Assembly (NCBI RefSeq): GCF_034927245.1
Contig: NZ_JAYFQK010000067.1
Coordinates: 1 to 44,950 of the forward strand
Reading direction: 5' to 3'
DNA: 44,950 nucleotides
DNA from: Desulfitobacterium_A sp034927245
GTDB taxonomy: Bacteria; Bacillota; Desulfitobacteriia; Desulfitobacteriales; Desulfitobacteriaceae
In this document: positions 1 through 8,558 of the stretch, piece after piece
Numbering within the stretch: position 1 is the stretch's first letter
Layout of the letters: each line of letters starts with the position of its first letter
Notes under the pieces: generated by a model
The model's input: the letters and a program-made list of their open reading frames with translations, nothing else
Told to the model about the DNA's origin: nothing
The model's database searches: none
Translations under genes and position numbers: made by a program

Positions 1-1
1 C

Positions 2-880
2 GAAGAATTATGTGCGAAGTTCAGAGCTCCCATGAGCTTACTGCCTAATGTACAGCCTTCTTCCAGCAAATTCGGAACAACCACCCTCTTCGGTGGCGAA
101 ATCCCAATTACCGGTATTGCCGGTGACCAACAGGCAGCCCTCTTCGGACAGGCTTGCTTCGATGCTGGTATGGCTAAGAACACCTACGGAACCGGCTGCT
201 TCATGCTGATGAACACCGGAAACCGCGTGATCGAGTCGCAAACCGGCCTTTTAACCACAATTGCTTGGGGAATTGACGGCCAAGTCACCTACGCCCTGGA
301 AGGCAGTATTTTTATTGCCGGGGCAATTATCCAGTGGCTCCGCGATGAATTGAAGCTTATTGAAACCTCTGCCGACTCCGAGTACTTTGCCTCTAAAGTT
401 CCGGATAACGGAGGAGTTTATGTCGTCCCCGCTTTTACCGGACTTGGTGCTCCTTATTGGGATATGCATGCCCGCGGTGCGATCTTAGGTCTATCGCGAG
501 GCAGCAACAAAAATCACATTATTCGAGCAGCCCTCGAATCCATGGCCTATCAAACAAAAGATGTTCTTACGGCGATGGAAACAGATTCCGGTCTGAATCT
601 CAAACTTCTGAAAGTCGATGGCGGAGCAGTCGCCAATAATCTTTTGATGCAATTCCAAGCCGACATTTTAGGGGTACAGGTTGAAAGACCCCAATGCATT
701 GAAACAACCGCCTTAGGAGCTGCCTACCTTGCAGGACTTGCAACAGGCTTCTGGACAAATACCGATGAGCTTAGCCAAAGCTACCGCATCGACCGCCGCT
801 TTACCCCCCAAATGGCGGAAGATCAGCAAAAGCAATTATATCAGGGATGGCAGAAAGCTATTTCCCGGATCAAAAACTAG
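2..880 (+). CDS. glpK: Glycerol kinase, C-terminal part (truncated by window edge)
   Basis: ATP-dependent phosphorylation of glycerol to glycerol-3-phosphate in the cytoplasm. The frame is open to the left edge, so the N-terminal part of this roughly 500-residue FGGY-family kinase lies outside the window. The FGGY hallmarks present are GIAGDQQAALFGQ, the YGTGCFMLMNTG phosphate-binding stretch, and VDGGAVANNLLMQFQAD with ERP following, which is typical of the C-terminal ATPase domain. The internal ATG at 32 is not the start, because the preceding codons match the family too. Convergent with lplA; a hairpin separates the two genes. Confidence 0.95.
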   Translation, partial: EELCAKFRAPMSLLPNVQPSSSKFGTTTLFGGEIPITGIAGDQQAALFGQACFDAGMAKNTYGTGCFMLMNTGNRVIESQTGLLTTIAWGIDGQVTYALEGSIFIAGAIIQWLRDELKLIETSADSEYFASKVPDNGGVYVVPAFTGLGAPYWDMHARGAILGLSRGSNKNHIIRAALESMAYQTKDVLTAMETDSGLNLKLLKVDGGAVANNLLMQFQADILGVQVERPQCIETTALGAAYLAGLATGFWTNTDELSQSYRIDRRFTPQMAEDQQKQLYQGWQKAISRIKN

Positions 881-892
881 CAAGCCTTTAAA

Positions 893-942
893 TCAAAGCC
901 CTACCGGGAAGTTCATCAACTTTCCAATGCAGGGCTTTCATG
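893..942. terminator. Bidirectional terminator between glpK and lplA
   Basis: An AAAGCCCT/AGGGCTTT outer stem encloses a second stem (GGAAGTT/AACTTTCC) between the two convergent genes. Both flanks are A/T rich. No other terminator is visible for either gene. Confidence 0.6.
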
Positions 943-943
943 T

Positions 944-1948
944 CTAAAGTTCGGTTAATTTTATCCCCAGCCAATTTTTTAGATCCTCGATTATGGCTTT
1001 ATCTTCTTCAACACCCCCGATGGTTTCTAAACCTTCCCGTATATCCTCAGCAATAAGGGGGCGGCCGATTAAGGCTGCGGCAATATCTTCAATGAGATTA
1101 GCATTCATTGCGTCTGAATAGATCTTGGACTCTGAAATAATTCCCTTGTTAAGCGTTAATCCCAAATCGATTCCACCCCAAGGGAAACGGGTTTCCCAGC
1201 TGACATCAAAGCGGGGTGTTTTACCGTAGAGCCAATCCCAAGAAGAGTATTTAGCATAGAGTTCTTTTAAATGATACTCCTGTTCTTTAATGAGTACCGG
1301 CTCAGGGCTTTTCCCATAAAGCTCTTGGAAGCTTTGGATCAATGTTTCTTTCATCTCATCAATCGTTAAATCAGGACGATAATTACGAAGATTGGTCACT
1401 CGGGACTGAACCGAATCAACCCCTTTCGAAACCATCTTTTCCCGAGAAACCTGAAGATACGCAGAAACCTTCCGCACATCGACATCGATCATAATTGTCC
1501 CATGATGATACGCTTTATCCCCTTCAAAGTAGAAGGCATTCCCTGAAAACTTCTTTCCGTCCACCGTTAAATCATTCCGCCCCGTAAACTCGGCATGAAT
1601 CCCCAGTTTTTGAGTTCCCTCAAGAATAACGTGGAGCTGTTTTTTTAGATCATAAAGTGAGCGATCCATGATAAAGGTAAAATTAAGGTTGCCTAAGTCA
1701 TGAAAGACTGCCCCTCCGCCGGAAAGTCTTCGCGCAAGTTTGCCGCCGTCACTTTCCAACTTTGAACAACGGCACTCTTTCCAGGCATTCTGATTTCGGC
1801 CGACAACGACCGTATTCTGGTTTTGCCAGAGATAAAGAATAATCTGGTCCTTTTCGACTTGGCGAAAAAGATATTCTTCAAGCGCCAGATTATGCCATGG
1901 ATCAAAAGAATCCGATCGTACGATTTTAGTCTTTATAGGTTGGTTCAT
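944..1948 (-). CDS. lplA: Lipoate-protein ligase A
   Basis: Activates free lipoate with ATP and attaches it to lysines of lipoyl-domain proteins such as E2 subunits or GcvH. The 334-residue protein has the BPL/LplA fold with the signature RRLSGGGAVFHDLGNLNFTF at about residues 73-92 and a C-terminal accessory domain from about residue 250, as in the long (E. coli-type) ligases. The start is supported by GGAGG eight bases upstream. It appears monocistronic: it is convergent with glpK and divergent from the methyltransferase. A specialised octanoyl/lipoyl transferase cannot be excluded by sequence alone. Confidence 0.93.
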   Translation of the reverse strand: MNQPIKTKIVRSDSFDPWHNLALEEYLFRQVEKDQIILYLWQNQNTVVVGRNQNAWKECRCSKLESDGGKLARRLSGGGAVFHDLGNLNFTFIMDRSLYDLKKQLHVILEGTQKLGIHAEFTGRNDLTVDGKKFSGNAFYFEGDKAYHHGTIMIDVDVRKVSAYLQVSREKMVSKGVDSVQSRVTNLRNYRPDLTIDEMKETLIQSFQELYGKSPEPVLIKEQEYHLKELYAKYSSWDWLYGKTPRFDVSWETRFPWGGIDLGLTLNKGIISESKIYSDAMNANLIEDIAAALIGRPLIAEDIREGLETIGGVEEDKAIIEDLKNWLGIKLTEL

Positions 1949-2043
1949 AAATTCAGCCTCCGCTTAATTGTATATGTTTTTTACCGCTCCGGTGTAATCA
2001 AATATATCCCCTTATTCACGAAGACGCAAGGCGTAATCGCTTC

Positions 2044-2072
2044 TTACCATTACTCCCCAGTAGTGCTATAAT
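2044..2072 (+). promoter_or_regulatory. Promoter of the methyltransferase gene
   Basis: TTACCA at 2044-2049 and TATAAT at 2067-2072 are separated by exactly 17 bp, a good sigma-A arrangement. It lies 52 bp ahead of the GTG start at 2124. Confidence 0.55.
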
Positions 2073-2123
2073 TTGAATTATTAAATCATTAAATAAAAGA
2101 TTATTTTAGACTGGAGTGTTCTT

Positions 2124-2693
2124 GTGAATTTCTATGATCTCTTCATGTCACCCTTAGAAAAAAATATTCTTGCGAAAATCCGCAAAGATATTATCTCCAA
2201 AGCTTTCGGCAATGTGCTCGAAATCGGATACGGGACAGGTGTAAACTTTCAATACTATAACCATACCGCCGTTAAAAGTATTTCGGCCTTAGATATTAAA
2301 CCTTCAGCTCTTGTAGTAAAGACAGAAATTCCCCTCAATTTCTTTGAAGGCAAAGCCGAGGATCTTCCCTTTGTCGATGAGTCGTTTGACACGGTTGTCG
2401 AAACTTTGGTATTTTGTAGTGTGAAAAACCCGAAAAACGCCGTCAAAGAAGTTTGGCGTGTGCTAAAACCCGGCGGCCTCTTTATTTTTACCGATCATGT
2501 ATTGCCGGAGGGAAAGAATATGGCTGCCCTGTTCAAAGCAACCAATACAATCTGGCCTAAGATCGCGGGGGGCTGCAATTTAACCCGGGAGCCGCATAAG
2601 CTTATTGAAGCTTCAGGCTTTGTCCTTGAGGAATCCGGAAAATCGGGTCATGATATCTTTCGTTGGGGTATCGGCAGAAAAGAAGCATCGTGA
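2124..2693 (+). CDS. Class I SAM-dependent methyltransferase
   Basis: A 189-residue methyltransferase of the UbiE/Methyltransf_11 type. Motif I (LEIGYGTGVNF) lies at about residues 32-42. An acidic residue after the second strand, a PFVDESFDTVV stretch and VLKPGGLFIFTDH (motif III region) follow in the usual order. The GTG start is chosen because GGAG precedes it by seven bases. The substrate cannot be read from sequence; similar proteins are often annotated as lipid or quinone methyltransferases, without proof. It stands alone, with its own promoter and a strong terminator. Confidence 0.85.
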   Translation: MNFYDLFMSPLEKNILAKIRKDIISKAFGNVLEIGYGTGVNFQYYNHTAVKSISALDIKPSALVVKTEIPLNFFEGKAEDLPFVDESFDTVVETLVFCSVKNPKNAVKEVWRVLKPGGLFIFTDHVLPEGKNMAALFKATNTIWPKIAGGCNLTREPHKLIEASGFVLEESGKSGHDIFRWGIGRKEAS

Positions 2694-2726
2694 AAGGCTG
2701 TTGCATTGCAACAGCCTTTATTTTTA
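2693..2726. terminator. Strong bidirectional terminator
   Basis: A perfect 12-bp stem (AAAGGCTGTTGC/GCAACAGCCTTT) with a 3-base loop is followed on the plus strand by ATTTTT. It ends the methyltransferase gene and, read on the minus strand, faces the end of the DsrE-like gene. Confidence 0.85.
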
Positions 2727-3062
2727 GAAAGAAATAACTTTATCCGCCTCGTGCATAACTTGGATGATCGTCGGCATATTCGAAACTTGCCCTAAACCGA
2801 TTTTTTCCGTGATTCCGTAATATTCGAGGCATGTAACACAGGCGAGAAATTCAACACCTTCAGCTTCCAATTCCCTTAGAACTCCAAATGCATCAAATTC
2901 GGGAAGCAAAAGCTTAACCCCACTTTCCACGAGGAGAACTTTTGACGGTTTTTGTTCCGCTTCAAAGAGTTTACGGAAAAAACCTGCCATGAGTCTCTTC
3001 CCCAGTTCCGGGTCCTGATTTCCCATTTTATCTGAGGATATAAAATAAACAATATCAGGCAC
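2724..3062 (-). CDS. DsrE/YedF-type sulfur-family small protein
   Basis: About 112 residues with the DsrE/DsrF-like fold. The sequence order (ISSDKMGNQDPELGKRLM, VLLVESGVKLL, CVTCLEYYG, then VSNMPTIIQVMHEADKVI) is that of the C-terminal half of YedF, a protein linked to selenium metabolism. The TusA-like N-terminal domain of full YedF is absent. I prefer GTG at 3062 (or TTG at 3065) over the upstream ATG at 3086: AGGGGG lies 6-9 bases before these codons, while nothing resembling a ribosome site precedes the ATG. The two cysteines in CVTC could carry persulfide; function is unproven. Confidence 0.75.
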   Translation of the reverse strand: MPDIVYFISSDKMGNQDPELGKRLMAGFFRKLFEAEQKPSKVLLVESGVKLLLPEFDAFGVLRELEAEGVEFLACVTCLEYYGITEKIGLGQVSNMPTIIQVMHEADKVISF

Positions 3063-3258
3063 CAATATAATCCCCCTAACTTTCAAAATCTTGACTTTAA
3101 GGCTTCGGCGGTTAGCATAACGCCCGATACTTATTATATAACTTTTTAGTTATTCTTTCTATTATATTTTCGAAATATATTGAGTATCTCATTTCGTTAG
3201 ATTTAGATTATGGGCTCCATTATTATATTAACTTCAAATTTTATTCGTTAGATAACAA

Positions 3259-3281
3259 AAGTCCTATTTTTCATAGGACTT
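3259..3281 (-). terminator. Terminator of the pst-phoU operon
   Basis: A 9-bp stem (AAGTCCTAT/ATAGGACTT) lies directly after the phoU stop, with TTTTG following on the minus strand. The T-run is short, so strength is uncertain. Confidence 0.6.
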
Positions 3282-3291
3282 GGTGATAGGT

Positions 3292-3948
3292 TCAGTTTAA
3301 ATCTTGGCGTTTTCCGGTAACAACATAGATGACTTCTTCCGAAATGTTTGTACAATAATCACCCATGCGTTCCAAGTGTCTTCCCGCAAATAGGAGATGA
3401 GCCGCTTGAGTGGTCTTCTTGGGGTCTTCAATCATTAAGAGTAATAACTCACTGAAAATCTGATTATACAGGTGGTCGACTATATCATCCTTCGCGGCCA
3501 TGGCTTGAGCCTCTTCCGCATTTTCATTTTTACACGCCATAAGGCCCTGCAGGGCCATTTCTTGGACAAGTTCACCCATACGGGGTAAATCAATAAGCGG
3601 TTTAATCAAGGGTGTCTCGCCGATACGCAAGGAAATCTTAGCCACATCAACGGCCAGATCGCCCATACGTTCAAGATTGATTGAAATTTTAAAATGAGCC
3701 ACAATCTTGCGCAAGTCTTTAGCAAAAGGTTGTTGAGTCGCAATGAGCAATGTACACTTTTCTTCAATTGCTGCTTGCAATTCATTAATCTGCAGATCAC
3801 CGGTAATCACTTGATTCGCCAGCTCTAAATCGCGCTTTTCAAGCGCTCTCATAGCATCTTTTATCTGCTTGTTTACCATTTCCCCTAAACGAAATATTTG
3901 TTCATTTAATTCCTCCAGGGATTGATCAAATAAATATCTTGTTGCCAA
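3292..3948 (-). CDS. phoU: Phosphate uptake regulator PhoU
   Basis: Peripheral cytoplasmic regulator that couples the Pst transporter to phosphate signalling. The 218-residue protein has the two-repeat, all-helical PhoU layout, with the metal-site type pattern NLERMGDLAVDVAKI in the first repeat and RHLERMGDYCTNISEEVIY in the second. Start is TTG with AAAGGAGG seven bases upstream. Last gene of the pst operon, 17 bp after pstB. Confidence 0.95.
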   Translation of the reverse strand: MATRYLFDQSLEELNEQIFRLGEMVNKQIKDAMRALEKRDLELANQVITGDLQINELQAAIEEKCTLLIATQQPFAKDLRKIVAHFKISINLERMGDLAVDVAKISLRIGETPLIKPLIDLPRMGELVQEMALQGLMACKNENAEEAQAMAAKDDIVDHLYNQIFSELLLLMIEDPKKTTQAAHLLFAGRHLERMGDYCTNISEEVIYVVTGKRQDLN

Positions 3949-3965
3949 TGGAGTACCTCCTTTAA

Positions 3966-4721
3966 TCAGCCGAAACGACCGGAAATGTAATCTTCTGTTC
4001 TCTGATCAGCAGGCCGTGTGAATAAAACTCCCGTTTCATCCGCTTCAACGAGCACTCCGTTCAAGAAAAAGGCGGTTTGATCAGAGATCCGAGAGGCTTG
4101 ATGCATATTATGTGTGACAATAACGATGGTATACTTCGTTTTTAATTGAGTAATTAATTCTTCTATTTTCATTGTCGAAATCGGGTCAAGCGCCGAGGTT
4201 GGTTCATCCATCAAAAGAACCTCCGGCTCCACTGCCAAAAGGCGGGCAATGCATAATCGCTGCTGCTGTCCTCCGGATAGTCCGAGAGCACTCTTGTGCA
4301 AACGATCCTTCACCTCATCCCATAATGCTGCCCCTCGCAGACTGGACTCAACAATCTCATCCAGACGCGCTTTGGAATTCTCGCCATGAATCCTCGGCCC
4401 GTAGGCAATATTCTCGTAAACCGATTTCGGAAAGGGATTCGGTCTTTGAAAAACCATGCCGACCCGTTTCCGTAAGAGGGCTATATCCGTATCCGGTGCA
4501 TAAATATCCTGGTCATCAATCTTAATCTTTCCCATAATTCTAACATCTGGCAAGAGATCATGCATTCGATTGAGGGTGCGGATAAACGTTGACTTGCCGC
4601 AGCCCGACGGTCCAATCAAGGCTGTCACACTCCGCTCAATCATCTTAAGACTAATATTATTCAAAGCCTTATGATCACCGTAGAAGAGATCCAGACTCTC
4701 AACAACGATTTTATCTTTCAT
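3966..4721 (-). CDS. pstB: Phosphate ABC transporter ATP-binding protein
   Basis: ATPase of the high-affinity phosphate importer. The 251-residue protein has Walker A GPSGCGKST, signature LSGGQQQRL and Walker B VLLMDEPTSALDP, then the switch histidine in IVTHNM. The FQRPNPFPKSVYENIAYGPR stretch after the Q-loop is characteristic of PstB. AAGGAG precedes the ATG. Lies 12 bp after pstA in the operon. Confidence 0.97.
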   Translation of the reverse strand: MKDKIVVESLDLFYGDHKALNNISLKMIERSVTALIGPSGCGKSTFIRTLNRMHDLLPDVRIMGKIKIDDQDIYAPDTDIALLRKRVGMVFQRPNPFPKSVYENIAYGPRIHGENSKARLDEIVESSLRGAALWDEVKDRLHKSALGLSGGQQQRLCIARLLAVEPEVLLMDEPTSALDPISTMKIEELITQLKTKYTIVIVTHNMHQASRISDQTAFFLNGVLVEADETGVLFTRPADQRTEDYISGRFG

Positions 4722-4733
4722 TACTCGTCTCCT

Positions 4734-5591
4734 TTATTGTTTACTGCCATTAAGCCGTCTTTCCAATAAACGGCTTGGCAGTGATAATACCAAATTAAAG
4801 ATCAGTACAACAATAATCAATAATGCCGCTGTACCATCCGCAATGGCATCTGCATTCGTTCCGGGCAATGGATTTGCCTTCACGGCATATAAGTGAACCG
4901 CTAATGTTTCACCCGCTGCCATCGGATTGATGTCAAAAAGATTACGGGAGACATTCATGCCCGCCGTAAAAATCAGAATTGCAGTTTCACCTAGGGCACG
5001 ACCCGCAACAAGGGTAATTCCTGTAACAATCCCCGGCATTGCCGTGGGAAGAATGACCTTGCGCAAGGTTTGCCACATCGTAGCACCTAGGGCAAGGCTA
5101 GCCTCACGGTAACTTTCAGGAACAGAGCGCAAGGACCCTTCCGTAACCCGGACGAGGATAGGTAAATTCAAGAGGGCTAAGGTAGCTGCTCCTCCCAGGA
5201 TTGTATAACCCAGTCCCAAAACATTAACAAAGATAATCATTCCGAAGAGCCCAAAAACAATGGAAGGTACGCTGGCCAAACATTCTACACTCAAACGGAT
5301 TAAATCGGTCAGCTTATTTTGGGGAGCGTATTCCGCTAAATAAATACCGGCTCCAATTCCAATCGGTAAAGAAAAAAGCAGCGATAGGAAGAGAATATAA
5401 AACGAGTTAAAGAGCTGTGCTCCAACTCCATCAGGACCCGTGAAAAACTGAAGATTAAGGTAAGGAATTCCTCGTTTTAAGATAAAAACTAAGAACCAGA
5501 TCAGGAGCCCGATAATAAATAAGGCAGCAGCCCAAAGGAGTAAAGTCGCCAATTTATCCGTTATTTTGGGTTTCGCTATTTTAAGCCTCAT
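4734..5591 (-). CDS. pstA: Phosphate ABC transporter permease PstA
   Basis: One of the two membrane permeases of the Pst importer, 285 residues, about six transmembrane segments. The EAA-type cytoplasmic loop is visible as YREASLALGATMWQTLRKVILP, the contact site for PstB. Its start overlaps the pstC stop by 4 bp (ATGA), implying translational coupling. Confidence 0.96.
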   Translation of the reverse strand: MRLKIAKPKITDKLATLLLWAAALFIIGLLIWFLVFILKRGIPYLNLQFFTGPDGVGAQLFNSFYILFLSLLFSLPIGIGAGIYLAEYAPQNKLTDLIRLSVECLASVPSIVFGLFGMIIFVNVLGLGYTILGGAATLALLNLPILVRVTEGSLRSVPESYREASLALGATMWQTLRKVILPTAMPGIVTGITLVAGRALGETAILIFTAGMNVSRNLFDINPMAAGETLAVHLYAVKANPLPGTNADAIADGTAALLIIVVLIFNLVLSLPSRLLERRLNGSKQ

Positions 5592-6469
5592 TGTTTAGCC
5601 CCCCTTCTGGCTGTCATTCGTACGAGAAGGATAAGAATCAGGGAAATAATAAGAAGAATTAAAGCCATCATAAATAACGCATTATTCCAAGTCGAACCGA
5701 AAGGAGTATTTCCCATCTCCATAACAATGTTGCTCGTCAAAGTTGAAGTCGGGCTAACTAACGAATTCGGGAATCGAGAAGAATTTCCAATGACCATTTG
5801 TACAGCCATCGTTTCTCCGATCGCACGCGCGATTGCCAAGATCAGGGCCGTCAGAATACCCGGTGTGGCAGCCGGTACTAAAACCCTCCAGATGGTTTGC
5901 CACCGAGTTGCGCCCAGTGCTAAGGAAGCTTCTTCGTAGGTAGTCGGCAATGAACGTAAGGTATCTTCCGTAAGACTAATGATCGTTGGCAAGATCATAA
6001 TCGACAAAACAACTCCGCTGGCAAGCAAGCCAAACCCGGTCGGCGAACCTGTTGTTTCGCGAATGATATTGACGAAAACCGTAATTCCAACGTAACCATA
6101 GACGACTGAGGGAATACCTGCGAAGAGGTCTGTAGCCGGACGCATAATTTGCCTTAACCAGGGCGGAGCAATTTTAGCCATAAATATAGCACCGGCTAAT
6201 CCCAAAGGTCCTCCGATAAGCACAGCGATAAGGGTTGAAGCAAGTGATCCCGTAATAAACGTCAGTGCCCCATAATTTCCGTTACTCGGGTTCCATACAC
6301 TGCTCGTAAAAAATTCAATAATACTTGCTTCACGAAAAGTTGCAAGTCCTTGATTCCCAACAAACCAGATAATCGAAACGATAATGAGTGAAACAAGAAC
6401 TGCACTGGCAATAAAAAGATAACGAAACAATCGATCATTAAAATAAACAATAGACCTACTTTGAGGCAA
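5588..6469 (-). CDS. pstC: Phosphate ABC transporter permease PstC
   Basis: Second permease of the Pst importer. It has about six transmembrane segments and an EAA loop (YEEASLALGATRWQTIWRVLVP) nearly identical to that of PstA. The longer reading frame begins with an ATG at 6499, but AAGGAGG lies inside that extension. It is correctly placed eight bases before TTG at 6469, which I take as the true start. Confidence 0.93.
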   Translation of the reverse strand: MPQSRSIVYFNDRLFRYLFIASAVLVSLIIVSIIWFVGNQGLATFREASIIEFFTSSVWNPSNGNYGALTFITGSLASTLIAVLIGGPLGLAGAIFMAKIAPPWLRQIMRPATDLFAGIPSVVYGYVGITVFVNIIRETTGSPTGFGLLASGVVLSIMILPTIISLTEDTLRSLPTTYEEASLALGATRWQTIWRVLVPAATPGILTALILAIARAIGETMAVQMVIGNSSRFPNSLVSPTSTLTSNIVMEMGNTPFGSTWNNALFMMALILLIISLILILLVRMTARRGAKQ

Positions 6470-6560
6470 AACCCCCACCTCCTTTGTATACGTGAACATA
6501 CTTTACTTTAGCTTGCCTCTGTAAATTCAAAATTAAACAAGTGTTAAATTAATGTTAAAA

Positions 6561-6606
6561 ATCCTAACCATCTATTTAAAATTCAAAATTTAATAGAGGG
6601 TTAGGA
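6561..6606 (-). terminator. Stem-loop between pstS and pstC
   Basis: Long A/T-rich hairpin: ATCCTAACC and TCTATT arms pair with AATAGA and GGTTAGGAT around a 12-14 base loop, shortly after the pstS stop. On the minus strand no strong T-run follows. It may be a partial terminator or an mRNA-stabilising element that keeps pstS expressed above the permease genes, as commonly seen between binding-protein and permease genes. Confidence 0.5.
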
Positions 6607-6652
6607 TAATCAATAATTCGTGCTAACAGGGTTTTAAATTTTTAGGTTATTG

Positions 6653-7525
6653 TTATTTTTTCACTTTGCTTACAGGGATAAAACCGGCTTTCTCGACATT
6701 CGCGTTTTGGAATTCGGCACTCATGATATAGTCGAGGTAAGCCTTAACCGTACCTGTGGGTTCCCCTTTGGTATACATGTGACCATAGGCGTAGATGGGG
6801 TATTTTCCATCGATCACTGCATCTGCACTATAAGCAACACCATTGTATTTCAACGCCTTAACCGTATCTTTTAAGTAAGCCGCATCAATATAGCCGATAG
6901 ATCCGGGAGTTTGAGCCACAGCCGTTATTAAGTTGCCTGTGGAATCTTGGGCTGTTGCAGCAGAGGTAAAGTCTTTCCCATCCATGACGACTTTACTGAT
7001 CGTTGCCCGAGAACCTGAAGAGGCTGAACGGCCAATAATCGTAATTTTTGCATCTTGTCCGCCGACATCTTTCCAGTTGGCAATTTTGCCGGTAAAGATA
7101 TCTGTTAACTGGGCTTGGCTTAAATTATCAATGGTGACATCTTTATTGGTAATGATTAAGAATGGCTCAACTGCAACTAGATGGTCAACTAAACCTTTGT
7201 CTTTAAAATCAGCATTCCCTTCGACACTGACATCTGAGTTGCCGATATCAGCAGAACCGCTCGTAACATTATTTAGACCGGTAAAGGAACCGCCGCCGCT
7301 GACATTGACTTGAATGCCGGCATTCTTGCTCATAAAGTCTTTAGCAGCTGCTTGCGCTAAGGGTTGTAATGCTGTCGAACCTGCAAGGGTAATTGTTTTC
7401 TTGTCAGTTGTCCCTGAGGATGTATTTCCACCTTGCGGCGCGGCGGCCTGTCCACAACCCGCCAGGACCAATAAAGCAACTAAGGCTGTACTTATAAGCG
7501 CAATTCTCGACTTCTTTTTAAACAT
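6653..7525 (-). CDS. pstS: Phosphate-binding lipoprotein PstS
   Basis: Extracellular, membrane-anchored phosphate-binding component of the Pst importer. From the ATG at 7525 the protein starts MFKKKSRIAL and has a hydrophobic signal ending in the lipobox LAGC (lipidated Cys24), followed by a Gly/Ser/Gln-rich spacer. The body has the PstS phosphate-site regions AGSTALQPLAQ, GSGGSFTGL-like GGGSFTGLNN and GRSASSGSRAT. The ATG at 7561 is rejected because GGAGG lies within that extension, six to eight bases ahead of 7525. First gene of the transport operon. Confidence 0.96.
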   Translation of the reverse strand: MFKKKSRIALISTALVALLVLAGCGQAAAPQGGNTSSGTTDKKTITLAGSTALQPLAQAAAKDFMSKNAGIQVNVSGGGSFTGLNNVTSGSADIGNSDVSVEGNADFKDKGLVDHLVAVEPFLIITNKDVTIDNLSQAQLTDIFTGKIANWKDVGGQDAKITIIGRSASSGSRATISKVVMDGKDFTSAATAQDSTGNLITAVAQTPGSIGYIDAAYLKDTVKALKYNGVAYSADAVIDGKYPIYAYGHMYTKGEPTGTVKAYLDYIMSAEFQNANVEKAGFIPVSKVKK

Positions 7526-7582
7526 ATTATCATTTCCTCCTTCAATTTTGGTTTTAACCACCTAAACCTCTCTTACAATTGC

Positions 7583-7636
7583 ATTATATCTAATGTTTGT
7601 TAATTGACCGTGAAATAATCGTAAAATGCATGTTAA
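7583..7636 (-). promoter_or_regulatory. PhoP-box promoter of pstS
   Basis: Read on the minus strand, four hexamers TTAACA, TTTACG, TTCACG and TTAACA occur at 7631-7636, 7620-7625, 7609-7614 and 7598-7603, exactly 11 bp apart. A TATAAT (7583-7588) follows 9 bp further on. This is the Bacillus-type PhoP box (TT(A/T/C)ACA-like repeats with N5 spacers) replacing a -35 element. The first repeat overlaps the stop region of the response-regulator gene. It should drive pstS when phosphate is scarce. Confidence 0.85.
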
Positions 7637-8334
7637 TTTTTCAAGAATTGGGTGGAAGAAAAACGATATCCGATTCCGCGTACTGAATCAATGACTGGGC
7701 CGAGTGCTTTCAGCTTATTCCTCAAATTACTGATATGGACATCAACCGTTCGCGTATCAGCACTTGTTTCATAACCCCATACCTTCTGCATAAGATACTC
7801 CCGACTAAAGACTTGATTCGGGTGACTGAGGAAAATACGGAGCAATTCAAACTCCTTAACCGTAAGATCCATATTCTCCCCTGCTACGGCAGCAATATAG
7901 CTCTCCGGCCATAGTTCTAAATCCCCCCAGGAAATTGATTCTTTTTTATCTTCCTTAATATTGCGCTTTCCCTCACGGAACCTCGCTTTAATCCGAGCGA
8001 TTAATTCTCGATTACTAAAAGGCTTCGTTAAATAATCATCTGCCCCTAACTCAATCCCGATAATTATGTCTGCCACTTCATCTCGTGCACTCAACATTAT
8101 AATAGGAAGATTTGTGCTTTCATTGTTCGCTCGTACCGCTTTGCAAACTTCATACCCATCGATCTCTGGCAGCATAACATCCAACAAAATTAAGTCGGGA
8201 TGTTCCGTATAAACCATTTCCAAGCCCTTTTTCCCATCCCCGGCTACAATAACTTCATAGCCCTCCCTTGTCAGATTAAAGGTCACAAGTTCTTGAATCA
8301 TTTGTTCGTCTTCAATCAATAAAATCTTAGCCAT
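7633..8334 (-). CDS. phoP: OmpR-family response regulator for phosphate starvation (PhoP/PhoB-like)
   Basis: Receiver domain (phospho-acceptor Asp in LILLDVMLPEIDGY, acidic pair near the N-terminus in LIEDE, Lys in LTKPFS) followed by a winged-helix DNA-binding domain with VKEFELLRIFLSHPNQVFSRE and the C-terminal VRGIGYRF. The ATG at 8334 is chosen because AGGAGG is six bases upstream; the upstream ATG at 8355 has no ribosome site. Immediately upstream of pstS on the same strand, and both genes carry PhoP boxes, so it is very probably the phosphate regulator. No histidine kinase gene adjoins it; that partner must be elsewhere. Confidence 0.92.
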   Translation of the reverse strand: MAKILLIEDEQMIQELVTFNLTREGYEVIVAGDGKKGLEMVYTEHPDLILLDVMLPEIDGYEVCKAVRANNESTNLPIIMLSARDEVADIIIGIELGADDYLTKPFSNRELIARIKARFREGKRNIKEDKKESISWGDLELWPESYIAAVAGENMDLTVKEFELLRIFLSHPNQVFSREYLMQKVWGYETSADTRTVDVHISNLRNKLKALGPVIDSVRGIGYRFSSTQFLKN

Positions 8335-8377
8335 AAACGTCCTCCTGATCCGCAATGATACTCTAATATTGAATTTA

Positions 8378-8430
8378 TTTTATACTTTTCTTGTTAATTC
8401 ATAGTGAAGGCTGTGTTAATTTATCGTTAA
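8378..8430 (-). promoter_or_regulatory. PhoP-box promoter of the regulator gene (autoregulation)
   Basis: On the minus strand, hexamers TTAACG, TTAACA, TTCACT and TTAACA lie at 8425-8430, 8414-8419, 8403-8408 and 8392-8397, again exactly 11 bp apart. A TATAAA/TAAAAT -10 follows seven bases downstream at about 8378-8384. The arrangement copies that before pstS and suggests the regulator controls its own gene. Confidence 0.8.
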
Positions 8431-8558
8431 CCTCTTGCGAATTCTTTACATAAACTTTACTCTATCCTAATTTTTTCTTTTAATTTCTAAATATAATATT
8501 TACTTTTCAGTTTTAAACTTATAGATATAAAAATCTAATTATAATAAGAGGTACGAAT

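Noticed and set aside
6933..7565. Long plus-strand ORFs opposite pstS
   Set aside because: Antisense frames of a clear pstS gene with matching codon pattern; no start signal or family.
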